Below are positions 26,200 to 34,690 of a stretch of DNA of 64,000 nucleotides, in pieces. A program made the position numbers and the translations under genes. Below the pieces are notes generated by a model that was not told the DNA's origin, made no database searches, and saw nothing but the letters and a program-made list of their open reading frames with translations. The DNA is from Alistipes muris (lineage in GTDB: Bacteria > Bacteroidota > Bacteroidia > Bacteroidales > Rikenellaceae), in contig NZ_CALPDD010000002.1 of NCBI RefSeq assembly GCF_943193205.1, forward strand, positions 1 to 64,000. Direction: 5' to 3'. Each line of letters opens with the position of its first letter. Positions within the stretch are counted from its first letter, which is position 1.

Positions 26200-26799
26200 T
26201 CAATGTTGGTCGATGAATTTTTCGAGTTCGGTATAGACGCGCTGAATCGGCAGCCCCATGACGTTGAAGAACGAACCGTCGATGCGCTCGATGGCGGCGT
26301 AGCCGATCCACTCCTGGATACCGTAGGAACCGGCCTTGTCGTAGGGACGGTAGCTGTCTATGTAAAAAACGATCTCTTCGTCGGAGAGGATGCGGAACCA
26401 CACCTCCGTGCGGGCGGAGAAAGTACGGCGCCGGGCGGCGGTGCGCAGTGTCACGCCCGAGACGACCGTATGGCTGTGGCCCGAAAGGCGGCGCAGCATG
26501 GCGAAAGCATCGTCGCGGTCGCGGGGCTTGCCCAACACGCGGCCGTCGAGGATGACCACGGTGTCGGCGGTCATGAGGATTTCATCGGGCGCGAGGGGCC
26601 GGGGAAAAGCATCGCTTTTGAGCTGCGAAAGGTAGGCCGGAACCTCCTCGGCGGCGAGCTTATCGGGATAGACCTCCTCGCACTCGTATGGGGGAGCGGG
26701 CGCGTAAGGCAGGCCGCAGCCGTTCATCAGCTCGCGGCGGCGCGGCGACTGCGAAGCCAGCAGCAGGCGGTAAGGGCGGAGTTTTTCGGGAAGCAACAT
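26200..26799 (-). CDS. maf: Maf/YhdE-family nucleotide pyrophosphatase
   Basis: 199 residues. The N-terminal LLASQSPRRRELM signature, ILMTADTVVILDGRVLGKP and the C-terminal GSYGIQEWIGYAAIERIDG block are all intact. Members hydrolyse dTTP, UTP or modified nucleotides and may restrain septum formation or clear damaged nucleotides. The gene precedes the S46 peptidase by 4 bp. Confidence 0.95.
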   Translation of the reverse strand: MLLPEKLRPYRLLLASQSPRRRELMNGCGLPYAPAPPYECEEVYPDKLAAEEVPAYLSQLKSDAFPRPLAPDEILMTADTVVILDGRVLGKPRDRDDAFAMLRRLSGHSHTVVSGVTLRTAARRRTFSARTEVWFRILSDEEIVFYIDSYRPYDKAGSYGIQEWIGYAAIERIDGSFFNVMGLPIQRVYTELEKFIDQH

Positions 26800-26833
26800 T
26801 ATATAAAGTGAAAAGTTAAAGGTGAAAGATGTT

Positions 26834-26902
26834 CGCCCGGGCCGGCTGCGGGGGTCGCGCTTTGCGCGAGCCGGCCCCGGGCGGCAAGGCCGGAAGCCTT
26901 GC
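26834..26902. repeat. Two GC-rich hairpins between FAH-family gene and maf
   Basis: A long imperfect hairpin (CGCCCGGGCCGGCT at 26834 pairing with AGCCGGCCCCGGGCG ending 26883, one bulged base, inner stem CGCGC/GCGCG) is followed by a second perfect 7-bp hairpin (GCAAGGC/GCCTTGC, 26884-26902). There is no T run on either strand at the stem base, so it is not a plain terminator. Confidence 0.55.
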
Positions 26903-26937
26903 AGAATTCTTGTTTTTCAGCGTGAATTATGTTCGTT

Positions 26938-27570
26938 CTATTTGATGTCGAAATTCAACAATTCGCGGCCTTCGAGCGTGGCGCGCAGGCAATCGCCGGG
27001 AACGACGGGCCCCACGCCTGCGGGAGTTCCGGTGTAGATGAGGTCGCCCATGCGCAGGGTGGTATACTCCGAAACCGCCGCGACGATACGGTCGACGCTG
27101 AAAAGCATGTCGCCCGTAAAACCCTGCTGGCGCACTTCGCCGTTGACGGAGAGCTCGAACCGCAGGTTCTGCACGTCGCCGCCCAACTCTGCCAACGGCA
27201 GAAACTCGGGCGAGAGCGCCGCCGAACGGTCGAACGCCTTGGCCGGCTCCCAGGGCAACCCTTTGGCGATGGCTTCGCGCTGGAGGTCGCGGGCCGTGAA
27301 GTCGATGCCGAGCCCCACCTCGCGGTAATAACGGTGGGCGAACTTCTCGGCAATCGAACGGCCGACGCGGTCGATGCGCACCACCAACTCGCACTCGTAA
27401 TGCACCTCGTGCGAGAACGCCGGGATGTAGAACGGGTCGTTGTTGCGCAGCAGCGCCGTGTCGGGCTTCAGAAACCAAATCGGTTCGGCCGCATCCGCCG
27501 CCAGCCCCATGTCCCGGTGCAGCTCCTCGGCATGCGCCCGATAATTGCGACCTATGCAGATGATTTTCAT
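26938..27570 (-). CDS. Fumarylacetoacetate hydrolase (FAH) family protein
   Basis: 210 residues, the short form of the family. It starts MKIICIGRNYRAHAEEL, and the metal-binding residues lie in SHEVHYECELVVRI. The substrate region TGTPAGVGPV is near the end. Family members split C-C bonds in acylpyruvates or decarboxylate oxaloacetate; the substrate here is unknown. Its start nearly touches the stop of the small membrane-protein gene (3 bp). Confidence 0.9.
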   Translation of the reverse strand: MKIICIGRNYRAHAEELHRDMGLAADAAEPIWFLKPDTALLRNNDPFYIPAFSHEVHYECELVVRIDRVGRSIAEKFAHRYYREVGLGIDFTARDLQREAIAKGLPWEPAKAFDRSAALSPEFLPLAELGGDVQNLRFELSVNGEVRQQGFTGDMLFSVDRIVAAVSEYTTLRMGDLIYTGTPAGVGPVVPGDCLRATLEGRELLNFDIK

Positions 27571-27573
27571 TGG

Positions 27574-27882
27574 CTATCTGTTATGGTTGAACTTTTCTAC
27601 ACGTGCAACAATGGCGATAACTCCGACAAAGAGCACAAGGATTTGCAGAACACTGCGTGCGGTTTCCGGAACACCCGCGACCACAAACACCCAACCTCCG
27701 GCGCCTGTCAATAAAGCCAGCAGGAGCAACCCACCGCCGACCGTCCGCCGCACCCGCTTCAACTCGATGTTCCGGCGCTCCGCATCGGAATAATGGCGGA
27801 TTGTCGAAAGCCACTGCGGACGGATGCAGGCGATGCCTGCGCAGACCAGCAGGACGATGGATGCAAGCAAAGAACTATTCAT
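27574..27882 (-). CDS. Small two-helix membrane protein, DUF3784-like
   Basis: 102 residues from the ATG at 27882. Hydrophobic segments at about 4-20, 48-65 and 75-92. The pattern of a first helix, then a SDAERRNIELKRVRR loop and two more helices resembles DUF3784 proteins of Firmicutes and Bacteroidetes, whose function is unknown. The match is by eye and uncertain. It lies between lpxB and the FAH gene on the same strand. Confidence 0.7.
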   Translation of the reverse strand: MNSSLLASIVLLVCAGIACIRPQWLSTIRHYSDAERRNIELKRVRRTVGGGLLLLALLTGAGGWVFVVAGVPETARSVLQILVLFVGVIAIVARVEKFNHNR

Positions 27883-27910
27883 GCCCGGTGGGGTTACAGA
27901 CAAAGCGGGT

Positions 27911-29038
27911 TCAACGTTTCAACTCCTCCACCATCCGGCGGGCGAAACGCTCGCTGGCGCCGGGACCGCCGATGACGGCCCGCAGCTCGTCGAAGTCGGC
28001 GAGCATCCGCCCGCGCTTCGCCCCGCCGGCCACGATGGCCCGCAGCTCGCGTTCGGCCCGGTCGACGGAGAGGTCCGACTGAATGATTTCGGTAACGGCC
28101 TCGCGCCCGAGATTGAGGTTGACGAGCGACACCCACGGAACCTTGAGTACGTAGGGCTGCAACTTGACCTGGAACCACAGCGTGCGGTAGACCACCACTT
28201 CGGGAATCCCCAGCAAGGCCGTTTCGAGGGTCGCCGTACCCGAAGTCACGACGGCCGCTTCGGCAACGTGGAGTGTCTCGTAGGTCTCGTCGCAGACGTA
28301 GCGGAGACCGCTCCCGGCCATATATTGCTCGTAGAGCGAACGTTCGAGCCACGGCACGGCCGTCACGACGAACTGATGCCCGGGAAAACGCTCCGAAAGC
28401 CGGGCCATCAGCGGCAGGTTGTCGCGGATTTCGCCCCGGCGGCTTCCGGCCACCAACGCGACGATGGGCCGCCCGTCCAATCCATGCCTGCGGCGGAATT
28501 CTTCGGCCGTGGGCAGCGTCTCCCGCCGGGCTTCGAGCGCATCGACCAGCGGATTGCCCTCGAAAATCGGCTCGATGCCCTTGCGGCGGAAATATTCGCA
28601 CTCGAACGGGAAGATGATGAACAGGCGGTCGACATACCTGCGAATGGCCTTGACCCGCCACTCGCGCCACGCCCACACCTTGGGGGCAATGTAATAGAAA
28701 GTGCGGATGCCGTGTTCCTTGGCCCAACGGGCCATTTTCATATTGAACCCGGGGTAATCGACGAGAATCAACACATCGGGTGCGAACGCCGCGACATCGG
28801 CCTGACACTCGCGCATCTGCCGCTTGATGGTCCGCAAATTACGAAGCACCTGCACGATACCGAAGAACGAAGTCTCGCGGTAATGCTTCCGCAGGTTCAC
28901 GCGTCCGCCCGCCTCGGCCATGCGGTCGCCGCCCCAAAAACGGAATTCGGCCGCCGGGTCGGCGTTCCGAAGCCCTCCGATGAGGTTGGCGCCATGCAGA
29001 TCGCCCGACGGCTCGCCTGCTATCAGATAATATTTCAT
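27911..29038 (-). CDS. lpxB: Lipid-A-disaccharide synthase LpxB
   Basis: 375 residues. GT19 enzyme that joins lipid X to UDP-diacylglucosamine to make the lipid A disaccharide at the inner membrane. It starts YYLIAGEPSGDLHGANLI, the family signature, and contains FWGGDRMAEAG and the donor-site region VTSGTATLETALL. Normal length. Confidence 0.97.
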   Translation of the reverse strand: MKYYLIAGEPSGDLHGANLIGGLRNADPAAEFRFWGGDRMAEAGGRVNLRKHYRETSFFGIVQVLRNLRTIKRQMRECQADVAAFAPDVLILVDYPGFNMKMARWAKEHGIRTFYYIAPKVWAWREWRVKAIRRYVDRLFIIFPFECEYFRRKGIEPIFEGNPLVDALEARRETLPTAEEFRRRHGLDGRPIVALVAGSRRGEIRDNLPLMARLSERFPGHQFVVTAVPWLERSLYEQYMAGSGLRYVCDETYETLHVAEAAVVTSGTATLETALLGIPEVVVYRTLWFQVKLQPYVLKVPWVSLVNLNLGREAVTEIIQSDLSVDRAERELRAIVAGGAKRGRMLADFDELRAVIGGPGASERFARRMVEELKR

Positions 29039-29039
29039 C

Positions 29040-29184
29040 TTAATTAAAAATTAAGAATTAAAAATGAAAAATTGCGTTGCCGTTCCAGGCAGAACTTTTC
29101 AGCTGCGGCCCGGAATCACGGCAGGAACTCTTTCGGGAACCCGACCCGATTTTTAATTTTTCATTCTTCATTTTTCATTTTCCA
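29040..29184. repeat. Inverted pair of AT-rich simple-repeat blocks (trmD-lpxB gap)
   Basis: Left block (29040-29074) carries TTAAAAATTAAGAATTAAAA followed by ATGAAAAATTG. Right block (29150-29184, running into the trmD end) carries the reverse pattern TTTTTAATTTTTCATTCTTC plus ATTTTTCATTTTCC. About 75 GC-richer bases lie between. The arms could pair into a long hairpin. Confidence 0.6.
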
Positions 29185-29851
29185 AAAGGTCCGGCCGCAG
29201 TTTCAATGTCCGTTCGTAGGCCTGCTCGTCCTGCCACCTGGCGATTTCGGCGAAATTGCCCGAAAGCAGCACGTCGGGGACCCGCCACCCGCGGAACTCG
29301 GCCGGGCGCGTATAGACCGGAGGAGCCAGCAGGTTGTCCTGGAAAGAATCGGTCAGCGCCGACGCCTCGTCGCCGATGGCCCCGGGGATGATGCGCACCA
29401 CCGAATCGGCGATGATGCAGGCGGCGAGCTCGCCCCCCGTGAGCACATAGTCGCCTATCGAAATTTCGCGCGTGACGAGGTGCTCGCGGATACGGTGGTC
29501 GATACCCTTGTAATGACCGCAGAGGATGATGATGTTGCCGAGCGTCGACAAACGGTTGGCTTCGTGCTGGTTGTAGGGAACGCCGTCGGGCGAGGTGTAG
29601 ATGATTTCGTCGTAGGGGCGTTCGCCCTGGAGTTTCTCGACCAGCTCGAAGACGGGTTCGCACTTCATGACCATCCCCGCCTCGCCGCCGAACGGGTAGT
29701 CGTCGGTGGTCTTGCGGCGGTCGTGGGCGTAGTCGTGGAGGTTGTGGACCACGATTTCGACCAGCCCTTTCTCCTGCGCGCGCTTCAAGATGGATTCGTT
29801 GAGCGGCGAGACGAGCAGTTCGGGTACTACGGTAAGGATGTCGATGCGCAT
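29168..29851 (-). CDS. trmD: tRNA (guanine37-N1)-methyltransferase TrmD
   Basis: 227 residues from the ATG at 29851 ([13 protein letters not shown]). SPOUT-class enzyme that methylates G37 of tRNAs and so prevents +1 frameshifting. The trefoil-knot motifs [12 protein letters not shown] and [15 protein letters not shown] are present. The open frame continues 58 codons upstream into the FkbM-gene end, but the family start is clear. Confidence 0.97.
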   Translation of the reverse strand: MRIDILTVVPELLVSPLNESILKRAQEKGLVEIVVHNLHDYAHDRRKTTDDYPFGGEAGMVMKCEPVFELVEKLQGERPYDEIIYTSPDGVPYNQHEANRLSTLGNIIILCGHYKGIDHRIREHLVTREISIGDYVLTGGELAACIIADSVVRIIPGAIGDEASALTDSFQDNLLAPPVYTRPAEFRGWRVPDVLLSGNFAEIARWQDEQAYERTLKLRPDLLENEK

Positions 29852-29876
29852 TTTCGATAAGGTAAAGGTGAATGAT

Positions 29877-30614
29877 TCACGGCCGTGGTCTGAAAACGAT
29901 GTCTTTCCCGTTATCACGGTCGGGGTCGAGGGGCACCTCGCGGCCGCGGTCGAGGGTGAATCCGTCGTATCCCATCGCGCGGAACAGCCCGATGATTGCA
30001 GGACGGTTTTCGCCTCCGGTTTCAATCAGCACGGTGGGACGGAACCGCTCCAGCAGGGGCCGCATCTCGCGCATGACGATGAGTTCGTAGCCCTCGATGT
30101 CGCACTTGACGAAATCCAGCCGCGGCAAATGGGCGAACAACTCGCTGCCGCGCCGCATTTCGGCTGTGAATTCCACGTCTGTCTTGCCGCCCGTGTCGTT
30201 CACGAAATTCTGCCCGGTACCCAAGTAACCGCTCGTGCGCGCCGAATCGTTGCCCATGCGGACGGGTTTGTTCTCCGTGCCGAGGGCGAACGGGTAGATT
30301 TCCACGTTGCCGCAGCGGCGCAGGTTGCGGCTCAGCACCTTGCGGACCGGGGCCACGGGCTCGACCGCGTGGACGCATCCCGCAGGACCCGCCAGCCGCG
30401 AAAGCGTGCGGGTGTAATAACCGAGGTTGGCGCCGAGGTCCATGCAGACATCGCCTTTGCGGACCAACTGCGGCAGGTGGTAGACGTACTCCGTAGCCGG
30501 AGCGAAACGCCCGATTCCGAGCCGCTGGAAGACGAAGAACATCCGGCTGACCGCCCGAAGATAACCTTCGAGCGGAAGCAGGCGGTAGAGTATCCGATGC
30601 AGCAGACGGGTCAT
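29877..30614 (-). CDS. FkbM-family methyltransferase
   Basis: 245 residues. The start ATG (30614) overlaps the stop of the upstream metallo-hydrolase gene in an ATGA, suggesting coupling. The SAM-binding motif [13 protein letters not shown] and the family hallmark [16 protein letters not shown] are clear. Members O-methylate sugars of glycans or small molecules; the acceptor here is unknown. A hydrophobic N-terminal region (about 5-30) may attach it to the membrane. It may modify an envelope glycan, given the nearby lpxB, but that is inference. Confidence 0.9.
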   Translation of the reverse strand: MTRLLHRILYRLLPLEGYLRAVSRMFFVFQRLGIGRFAPATEYVYHLPQLVRKGDVCMDLGANLGYYTRTLSRLAGPAGCVHAVEPVAPVRKVLSRNLRRCGNVEIYPFALGTENKPVRMGNDSARTSGYLGTGQNFVNDTGGKTDVEFTAEMRRGSELFAHLPRLDFVKCDIEGYELIVMREMRPLLERFRPTVLIETGGENRPAIIGLFRAMGYDGFTLDRGREVPLDPDRDNGKDIVFRPRP

Positions 30615-31279
30615 TGCCGGCAATCGACTTCGTTGTTGAGCACTTCGGTCACGAAAGGATTGTAGAGCGTTTCGTGGCCGATGGTCGTTTCCTCGCCGTG
30701 ACCGGGCAGCACCCGGGTGCCGTCGCCCAGCGGGAGCAGCTTGTCAAGTATCGAACGCATGATCCACGAATAATCGCCGCCCGGCAGGTCGGTGCGCCCG
30801 ATGCTCTCGCGGAAAAGAGTGTCGCCCGTGAAGACGACCCCGGACTGCGGTTCGTAAAGCGCCACATGGCCCGGCGTATGGCCCGGGGTGGGAATTACCT
30901 GCAAGACGGTCGTACCGAAACGGATTTCGGGCGTGCGGTCCAGGTCGATGTCGACAGTCGGCATGGCGCCCACTTTCACACCGAAAATCGAGACGCTCGT
31001 CTGCGCATGTTCCAGCAGAAAACCGTCTTTGGCCGACAGGGCGAACGGAATGCCGTAGCGCTCCTTGAGGTGGCAGACGCCCAGCGTGTGGTCGAAATGG
31101 CCATGGGTGTTGACGGCCATCACCGGGCGCAGTCCGTGCTCGGCGATGAAGTGCTCCAGCGCCGCGTTTTCGCGGTCGTTGCTGTTGCCCGCATCGACGA
31201 TGACCGCTTCGTGGGTCTCGTCCCACACTACATAGGTGTTCTCTTGAATCGGATTGAACGTAAGGGTCGCTGTTTTCAT
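30611..31279 (-). CDS. Metallo-beta-lactamase fold hydrolase (glyoxalase II-like)
   Basis: 222 residues from the ATG at 31279 (MKTATLTFNPIQENTYVVW). The metal motif NTHGHFDHTLG (HxHxDH) is present, with further ligands in PTPGHTPGHV, FTGDTLFRESIGR and LPGHGEETTIGHE. The size and motifs match the YcbL-like glyoxalase II branch, which hydrolyses thioesters. Its natural substrate is not known. Confidence 0.9.
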   Translation of the reverse strand: MKTATLTFNPIQENTYVVWDETHEAVIVDAGNSNDRENAALEHFIAEHGLRPVMAVNTHGHFDHTLGVCHLKERYGIPFALSAKDGFLLEHAQTSVSIFGVKVGAMPTVDIDLDRTPEIRFGTTVLQVIPTPGHTPGHVALYEPQSGVVFTGDTLFRESIGRTDLPGGDYSWIMRSILDKLLPLGDGTRVLPGHGEETTIGHETLYNPFVTEVLNNEVDCRQ

Positions 31280-31303
31280 GGCGGTTCGTGCTTTTTGCAT
31301 CGA

Positions 31304-31311
31304 CAAAGATA
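31304..31311 (-). promoter_or_regulatory. -7 box for the metallo-hydrolase gene
   Basis: Exact TATCTTTG on the minus strand, 24 bp before the ATG. A second exact TATCTTTG lies further upstream at 31372-31379. No clear -33 element is visible for either. Confidence 0.5.
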
Positions 31312-31518
31312 ATCGAGCCGAGGGCACAGCCGAACTCGTTCGGGCTTTGCCGCGGCGAAATTTATCTTCTGCAAAGATAGCGCAAGTCGAATGCAGTACC
31401 AAATTTATTCGATACCGTTGAGACGCAGCCTATTTTCTATAAAGGTAATATTTTTGGCGGACCGGACCCGTTTTTCGTCCGCGAACCTGCAAGGACGCTT
31501 TACCGCTGCGGACAAAAA

Positions 31519-31545
31519 AACGGCCGCTTCGTTAGGAGCGGCCGT
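31519..31545 (-). terminator. Terminator of the C10 protease-lipoprotein unit
   Basis: A 9-bp stem (ACGGCCGCT/AGCGGCCGT) with an 8-base loop, followed on the minus strand by TTTTTTTG. It lies 14 bp after the lipoprotein stop. The roughly 140 bases from here to the promoter boxes of the next unit show no gene. Confidence 0.85.
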
Positions 31546-31558
31546 CGATGCGCTGCGG

Positions 31559-32224
31559 CTATCTATCGGGGAACATATCGGGATGCTGCGCGCGATACTC
31601 GTCGTAGGATTCGCAGGCCCGGTATTTTTCGACCGTCTCCTTGTCCGTAGCGATATGGCCAACGATGGTGCAGTAGTCCCAATAAATGCCTTGCGAGGTC
31701 ATCCCGCCGCCATAGGCGAACGGCTGCATGCCTTTCATGATGAATATGCCGTCCTGGAAGTAGAGCAATTCGAGCGTAGTTCTCGCGTCATACTGGTCGT
31801 AATGGGTCGTCTCAGCGCTCCGCTCGATTTCTTCGCTGTAGAGTTCGAGCGTGTTGGCCCGCTGTTCGCTGACGCTCCACTCGACTTTTTGGTAAAGCAT
31901 CGGAATCAAGGGATTGAACATCAAATCCAGAAAAATACGGCATTCTCCACCTGGCAGGAGCATCATATAGTCAATAGGAGTTCCTCCGAGCCACCCTCCA
32001 GCGTAAGTTTCGCCGTTCGTATAATGGAGACAAAGATCGTCGTAGAGCCAAACTCCGGTTTGCGCCGTTTCGAGAAAAGCGGCCAAATCGGGCTCGGACG
32101 TCCGATTGTTCAGTATCTCCTCGACTTTCGACAAAATCGGGTTCTCGAACTCATTGTCCGTATTGTTGCAAGCCGACAACGAGATAGTGCAGAATAATAC
32201 TGCAAAAATGGATAGCTTTTTCAT
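31559..32224 (-). CDS. Unknown lipoprotein downstream of the C10 protease
   Basis: 221 residues from the ATG at 32224. The signal peptide ends in a lipobox (SLSAC, Cys about 19). I recognise no domain. The mature part is acidic, rich in Tyr and Leu, and looks like a mixed alpha/beta domain. It starts 11 bp after the C10 protease stop and shares its terminator, so the two are probably one operon. In Bacteroides fragilis some C10 protease genes are next to small inhibitor genes, so an inhibitor or activity partner is one option. It is larger than those inhibitors, so this is only a suggestion. Confidence 0.75.
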   Translation of the reverse strand: MKKLSIFAVLFCTISLSACNNTDNEFENPILSKVEEILNNRTSEPDLAAFLETAQTGVWLYDDLCLHYTNGETYAGGWLGGTPIDYMMLLPGGECRIFLDLMFNPLIPMLYQKVEWSVSEQRANTLELYSEEIERSAETTHYDQYDARTTLELLYFQDGIFIMKGMQPFAYGGGMTSQGIYWDYCTIVGHIATDKETVEKYRACESYDEYRAQHPDMFPDR

Positions 32225-32235
32225 AATCGTTGATT

Positions 32236-33504
32236 TTAACGGTAAAGACGGGGAACGAGCATTTTCAGGTTGATGTATGTTTCGTCCCAGACATCGACCG
32301 AGCTGTTTGTAGCAAAATAACCATTGTACAAACCATCCCATCCCCAATTATAATGTACAAGGTCGGTGGTTACTACATTGGAAGATACCTTTACGTAATC
32401 CCGATACGGCTTGTTGAATCCGTCGTCGATGATTCTGAGTTCGTAGTATTCGGTACCTTTTCGCGTATAGATATATCCGTCGGCGACCCAGGAATGTCCC
32501 TTTTTAGTGTTTATAGACTTGCGGCCATCCAAGAAAATAGGATGATGCTTATCCAATTCGGACCTGCTTTGGCCAATATTGAAAGCAGAATATTTTTCGC
32601 ATTGGAATCCGAATGCCTTGAATCCTGCCGGAACGTTGGATGCAGAGGCTTCGCTCTCATTAATCTTGCTATAATTCATACCGACTTTCTGCCCTATTTC
32701 GCGCATCAGAGCTGAAATTTCATAACCGAAAGGATACGCAATCATTCTTTCCCAATCCAATACGATGGTTTCACCACAGTGCTGCGTGAAGCCGTTGTTG
32801 GGATAGGTAGTCGTTATGGACTTCGGATGCCGATAATATGCCAGAATCTGCCCCATGGCGACAGCAGTACAACCTGCTAAGCCATTGTCTGCATATTCTC
32901 CGAAAAAGCCGTCTTGTTTCCATTTGACGGGAACAAGCGGGTTGCAATGTCTGTCTTCGTCGACTTCGACCGTCTTGAAACTCGGGATAGTAATCAATGT
33001 ATCGAAAATCGGCGGTTTGACCCTCTCTCCCAATCCCAGGACCATGGCATCCATGTAAAAGTCGAAATTATCCACGCCCGTTTTTTCGCCGTAGGTATAG
33101 TTGCCGTTTTCGGCTACGGCCAGCACCGGGTCGACAGCCCGGTTGGCTGCGATGACGGCAAACCCGTTGTCATCATCGAAATTGAAGACGTACATCAGCG
33201 TGTCGGCCTGCGATTCGCCGTTACGGGTCGCAGGGACGGTGACGCATTGGCCCCGGGTGCTGCGGATTGTACGCGCACGCAGAGCGCGGGTCGCCGGTTT
33301 GTCGACGATGGCGATGCTCTGCTGCGCGAGGGTCAGTGCTTCTTCATAGGTGCGCGTGGGAGTAAGTACGATGCGCTGCTGTTGAGGATCCGATCCGACG
33401 ACCGGCAACTCCGCCACTTCCGTTTTGCTGCACGAGAGGGTCCCGAACAACAAGGCCGCAACCAGCAAAACAGAGCGATTCTGTTTTGTGTACGGCTGTT
33501 TCAT
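32236..33504 (-). CDS. C10 family cysteine peptidase (streptopain/SpeB-like)
   Basis: 422 residues. Lipoprotein signal (LFGTLSC, Cys about 25), then a propeptide (about 45-190) with FAVIAANRAVDPVLAV, the usual C10 pro-region block. The mature domain has the catalytic Cys in NGLAGCTAVAMGQI and the catalytic His in KKGHSWVADGY, and ends with the family's WGWDGLYNGYF. It would be a surface or secreted protease made as a zymogen. The gene is clearly more AT-rich than its surroundings (roughly 31.9-33.6 kb), a possible sign of transfer. A TATATTTG -7 box is 59 bp upstream. Confidence 0.93.
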   Translation of the reverse strand: MKQPYTKQNRSVLLVAALLFGTLSCSKTEVAELPVVGSDPQQQRIVLTPTRTYEEALTLAQQSIAIVDKPATRALRARTIRSTRGQCVTVPATRNGESQADTLMYVFNFDDDNGFAVIAANRAVDPVLAVAENGNYTYGEKTGVDNFDFYMDAMVLGLGERVKPPIFDTLITIPSFKTVEVDEDRHCNPLVPVKWKQDGFFGEYADNGLAGCTAVAMGQILAYYRHPKSITTTYPNNGFTQHCGETIVLDWERMIAYPFGYEISALMREIGQKVGMNYSKINESEASASNVPAGFKAFGFQCEKYSAFNIGQSRSELDKHHPIFLDGRKSINTKKGHSWVADGYIYTRKGTEYYELRIIDDGFNKPYRDYVKVSSNVVTTDLVHYNWGWDGLYNGYFATNSSVDVWDETYINLKMLVPRLYR

Positions 33505-33562
33505 AGGCTTTCGGTTTTAAGGTTGGACAATATGCAGAACGGAAATTTCCAAGCCTCCGCGT

Positions 33563-33570
33563 CAAATATA
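33563..33570 (-). promoter_or_regulatory. -7 box for the C10 protease operon
   Basis: Exact TATATTTG on the minus strand. The -33 region lacks a clear TTTG. It lies between the C10 start and the terminator-like hairpin of the candidate RNA. Confidence 0.5.
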
Positions 33571-33625
33571 ATAAAAATATTACGAACCACGAATAAAATC
33601 TGTGATTTCTTTCGAATTAACGTTG

Positions 33626-33750
33626 TAAACAAAAACAGCAGGGAATCTCACGATTGCCTGCTGCCCCCGGAGGTTGCCCTCCTAAAACTACTAACCCAAA
33701 CTTAAATAAATGAAGAAACCTCACTGCGGTTGCTGACCCGCAGTTGACCT
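33626..33750 (-). ncRNA. Candidate structured RNA ahead of the C10 protease
   Basis: Read on the minus strand this stretch gives three successive hairpins: ACTGCGG/CCGCAGT (33723-33744), GGAGG-GCAA-CCTCC (33669-33682) and CAGCAGG/CCTGCTG (33636-33663). The last contains an inner AATC-GTGA-GATT and is followed by TTTTTGTTT. Two caps are GNRA tetraloops only when read on this strand, and the last hairpin has the form of an intrinsic terminator. A further GCGGCG/CGCCGC hairpin lies at 33859-33900, so the transcript may begin further right. No convincing protein frame is present. I cannot assign it to a named RNA family. Confidence 0.35.
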
Positions 33751-33928
33751 ACAAAAGACAAATCCCGTGCCAAACCGGAGAATGACGCACTCCGAAAGGC
33801 CGGGAATTGCCGGGCAGTGCATTCATGCGCCCGAAAAGAGGATAGGACAGCGGCTAAAGCGGCGGAAGCACCTCGTAGACGTTCTTGGAGCGCACGCCGC
33901 CTCAAAAAAAATCCGAAACAGCCGGAAA
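33751..33928. other. Unassigned intergenic stretch
   Basis: About 180 bases between the candidate RNA and the sodB terminator. There is one GC-rich hairpin (33859-33900). A short minus-strand frame crosses it (33702-33905), but its Arg/Ser-rich product looks like chance. It may be the 5' part of the candidate RNA. Confidence 0.4.
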
Positions 33929-33957
33929 CAAAAAGCCGCCTTTTTCAAAGGCGGCTT
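33929..33957 (-). terminator. sodB terminator
   Basis: An 11-bp perfect stem (AAGCCGCCTTT/AAAGGCGGCTT) with a 3-base loop, followed on the minus strand by a T run. It lies 24 bp after the sodB stop. Confidence 0.88.
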
Positions 33958-33980
33958 ATCAACGGGAGGTATCGCCCCGG

Positions 33981-34589
33981 CTATTTGCGGTCGTAACGCT
34001 CACCGACGGTTTTCCAGTCGATGCGGTCCCACAACGCCGTGACGGCATCGGCGCGGCGGTTGCGGTAATCGACATAATAGGCATGCTCCCACACGTCGAT
34101 GCACAACAGCGGCTTGAGCCCCTCGCGCATGGGATTCCCGGCATTGGGCGAGCTGACGACGACCAATTCGCCCGACGGCTTGGCGGCGAGCCACACCCAA
34201 CCCGAACCGAAAAGCCCGGCGGCGGCCGTGTTCATCCGGGTCTTCATCCGGTCGAACGACCCGAAACTACGGTCGATAGCCTCCAGCAACGCACCCTGCG
34301 GCTGGCTCTGCGGCTTGGGCGAAAGCTGGTCGAAATAGAATTCGTGGTTCCAAGCCTGCGCGGCATTGTTGTAAACGGCGCCGTCGGCCGTCATGATGAT
34401 GTCTTCGAGCGGCTGCCCGGCGTAGGGCGTGTCGATGACCAGCTCGTTGAGCTTGTTGACATAACCGACATAATGCTTGTCGTGGTGATAATGGAGCGTC
34501 TCCTCGGAGAGCTGCGGAGCCAGCGCATCGTAGGCGTAGGGAAGTTCCCGCGGCGTGAAACGGGCGGCCGTGGCGGTATCGTTCTGCAT
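33981..34589 (-). CDS. sodB: Superoxide dismutase (Fe/Mn type)
   Basis: 202 residues from the ATG at 34589 (MQNDTATAARFTPRELPY). Metal ligands: the His in LHYHHDKHYVGYVNKL, the His in QAWNHEFYF, and the Asp/His of IDVWEHAYYVDYRNRR. The N-terminal part and motifs fit the cambialistic Fe/Mn enzymes of Bacteroidales. It protects this presumed anaerobe when exposed to air. Rubredoxin is the next gene upstream. Confidence 0.96.
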   Translation of the reverse strand: MQNDTATAARFTPRELPYAYDALAPQLSEETLHYHHDKHYVGYVNKLNELVIDTPYAGQPLEDIIMTADGAVYNNAAQAWNHEFYFDQLSPKPQSQPQGALLEAIDRSFGSFDRMKTRMNTAAAGLFGSGWVWLAAKPSGELVVVSSPNAGNPMREGLKPLLCIDVWEHAYYVDYRNRRADAVTALWDRIDWKTVGERYDRK

Positions 34590-34690
34590 AAAAGAGAATA
34601 TTAAAAAGGGTAAAATCAACGGAATCATCCTATGAAGCGAAAGATTTGCTAAAACGTTTCAACAACGCAAGAGAGCCTTTCGGACCGCAT

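Noticed and set aside
33710..33736. Plus-strand MKKPHCGC mini-frame as a leader peptide
   Set aside because: No plus-strand gene lies downstream that it could regulate, and the flanking hairpins have GNRA loops only on the minus strand.
33702..33905. 67-codon minus-strand frame between sodB and the C10 protease
   Set aside because: The product is Arg/Ser/Ala-rich with no pattern, and hairpins explain the region better as RNA.
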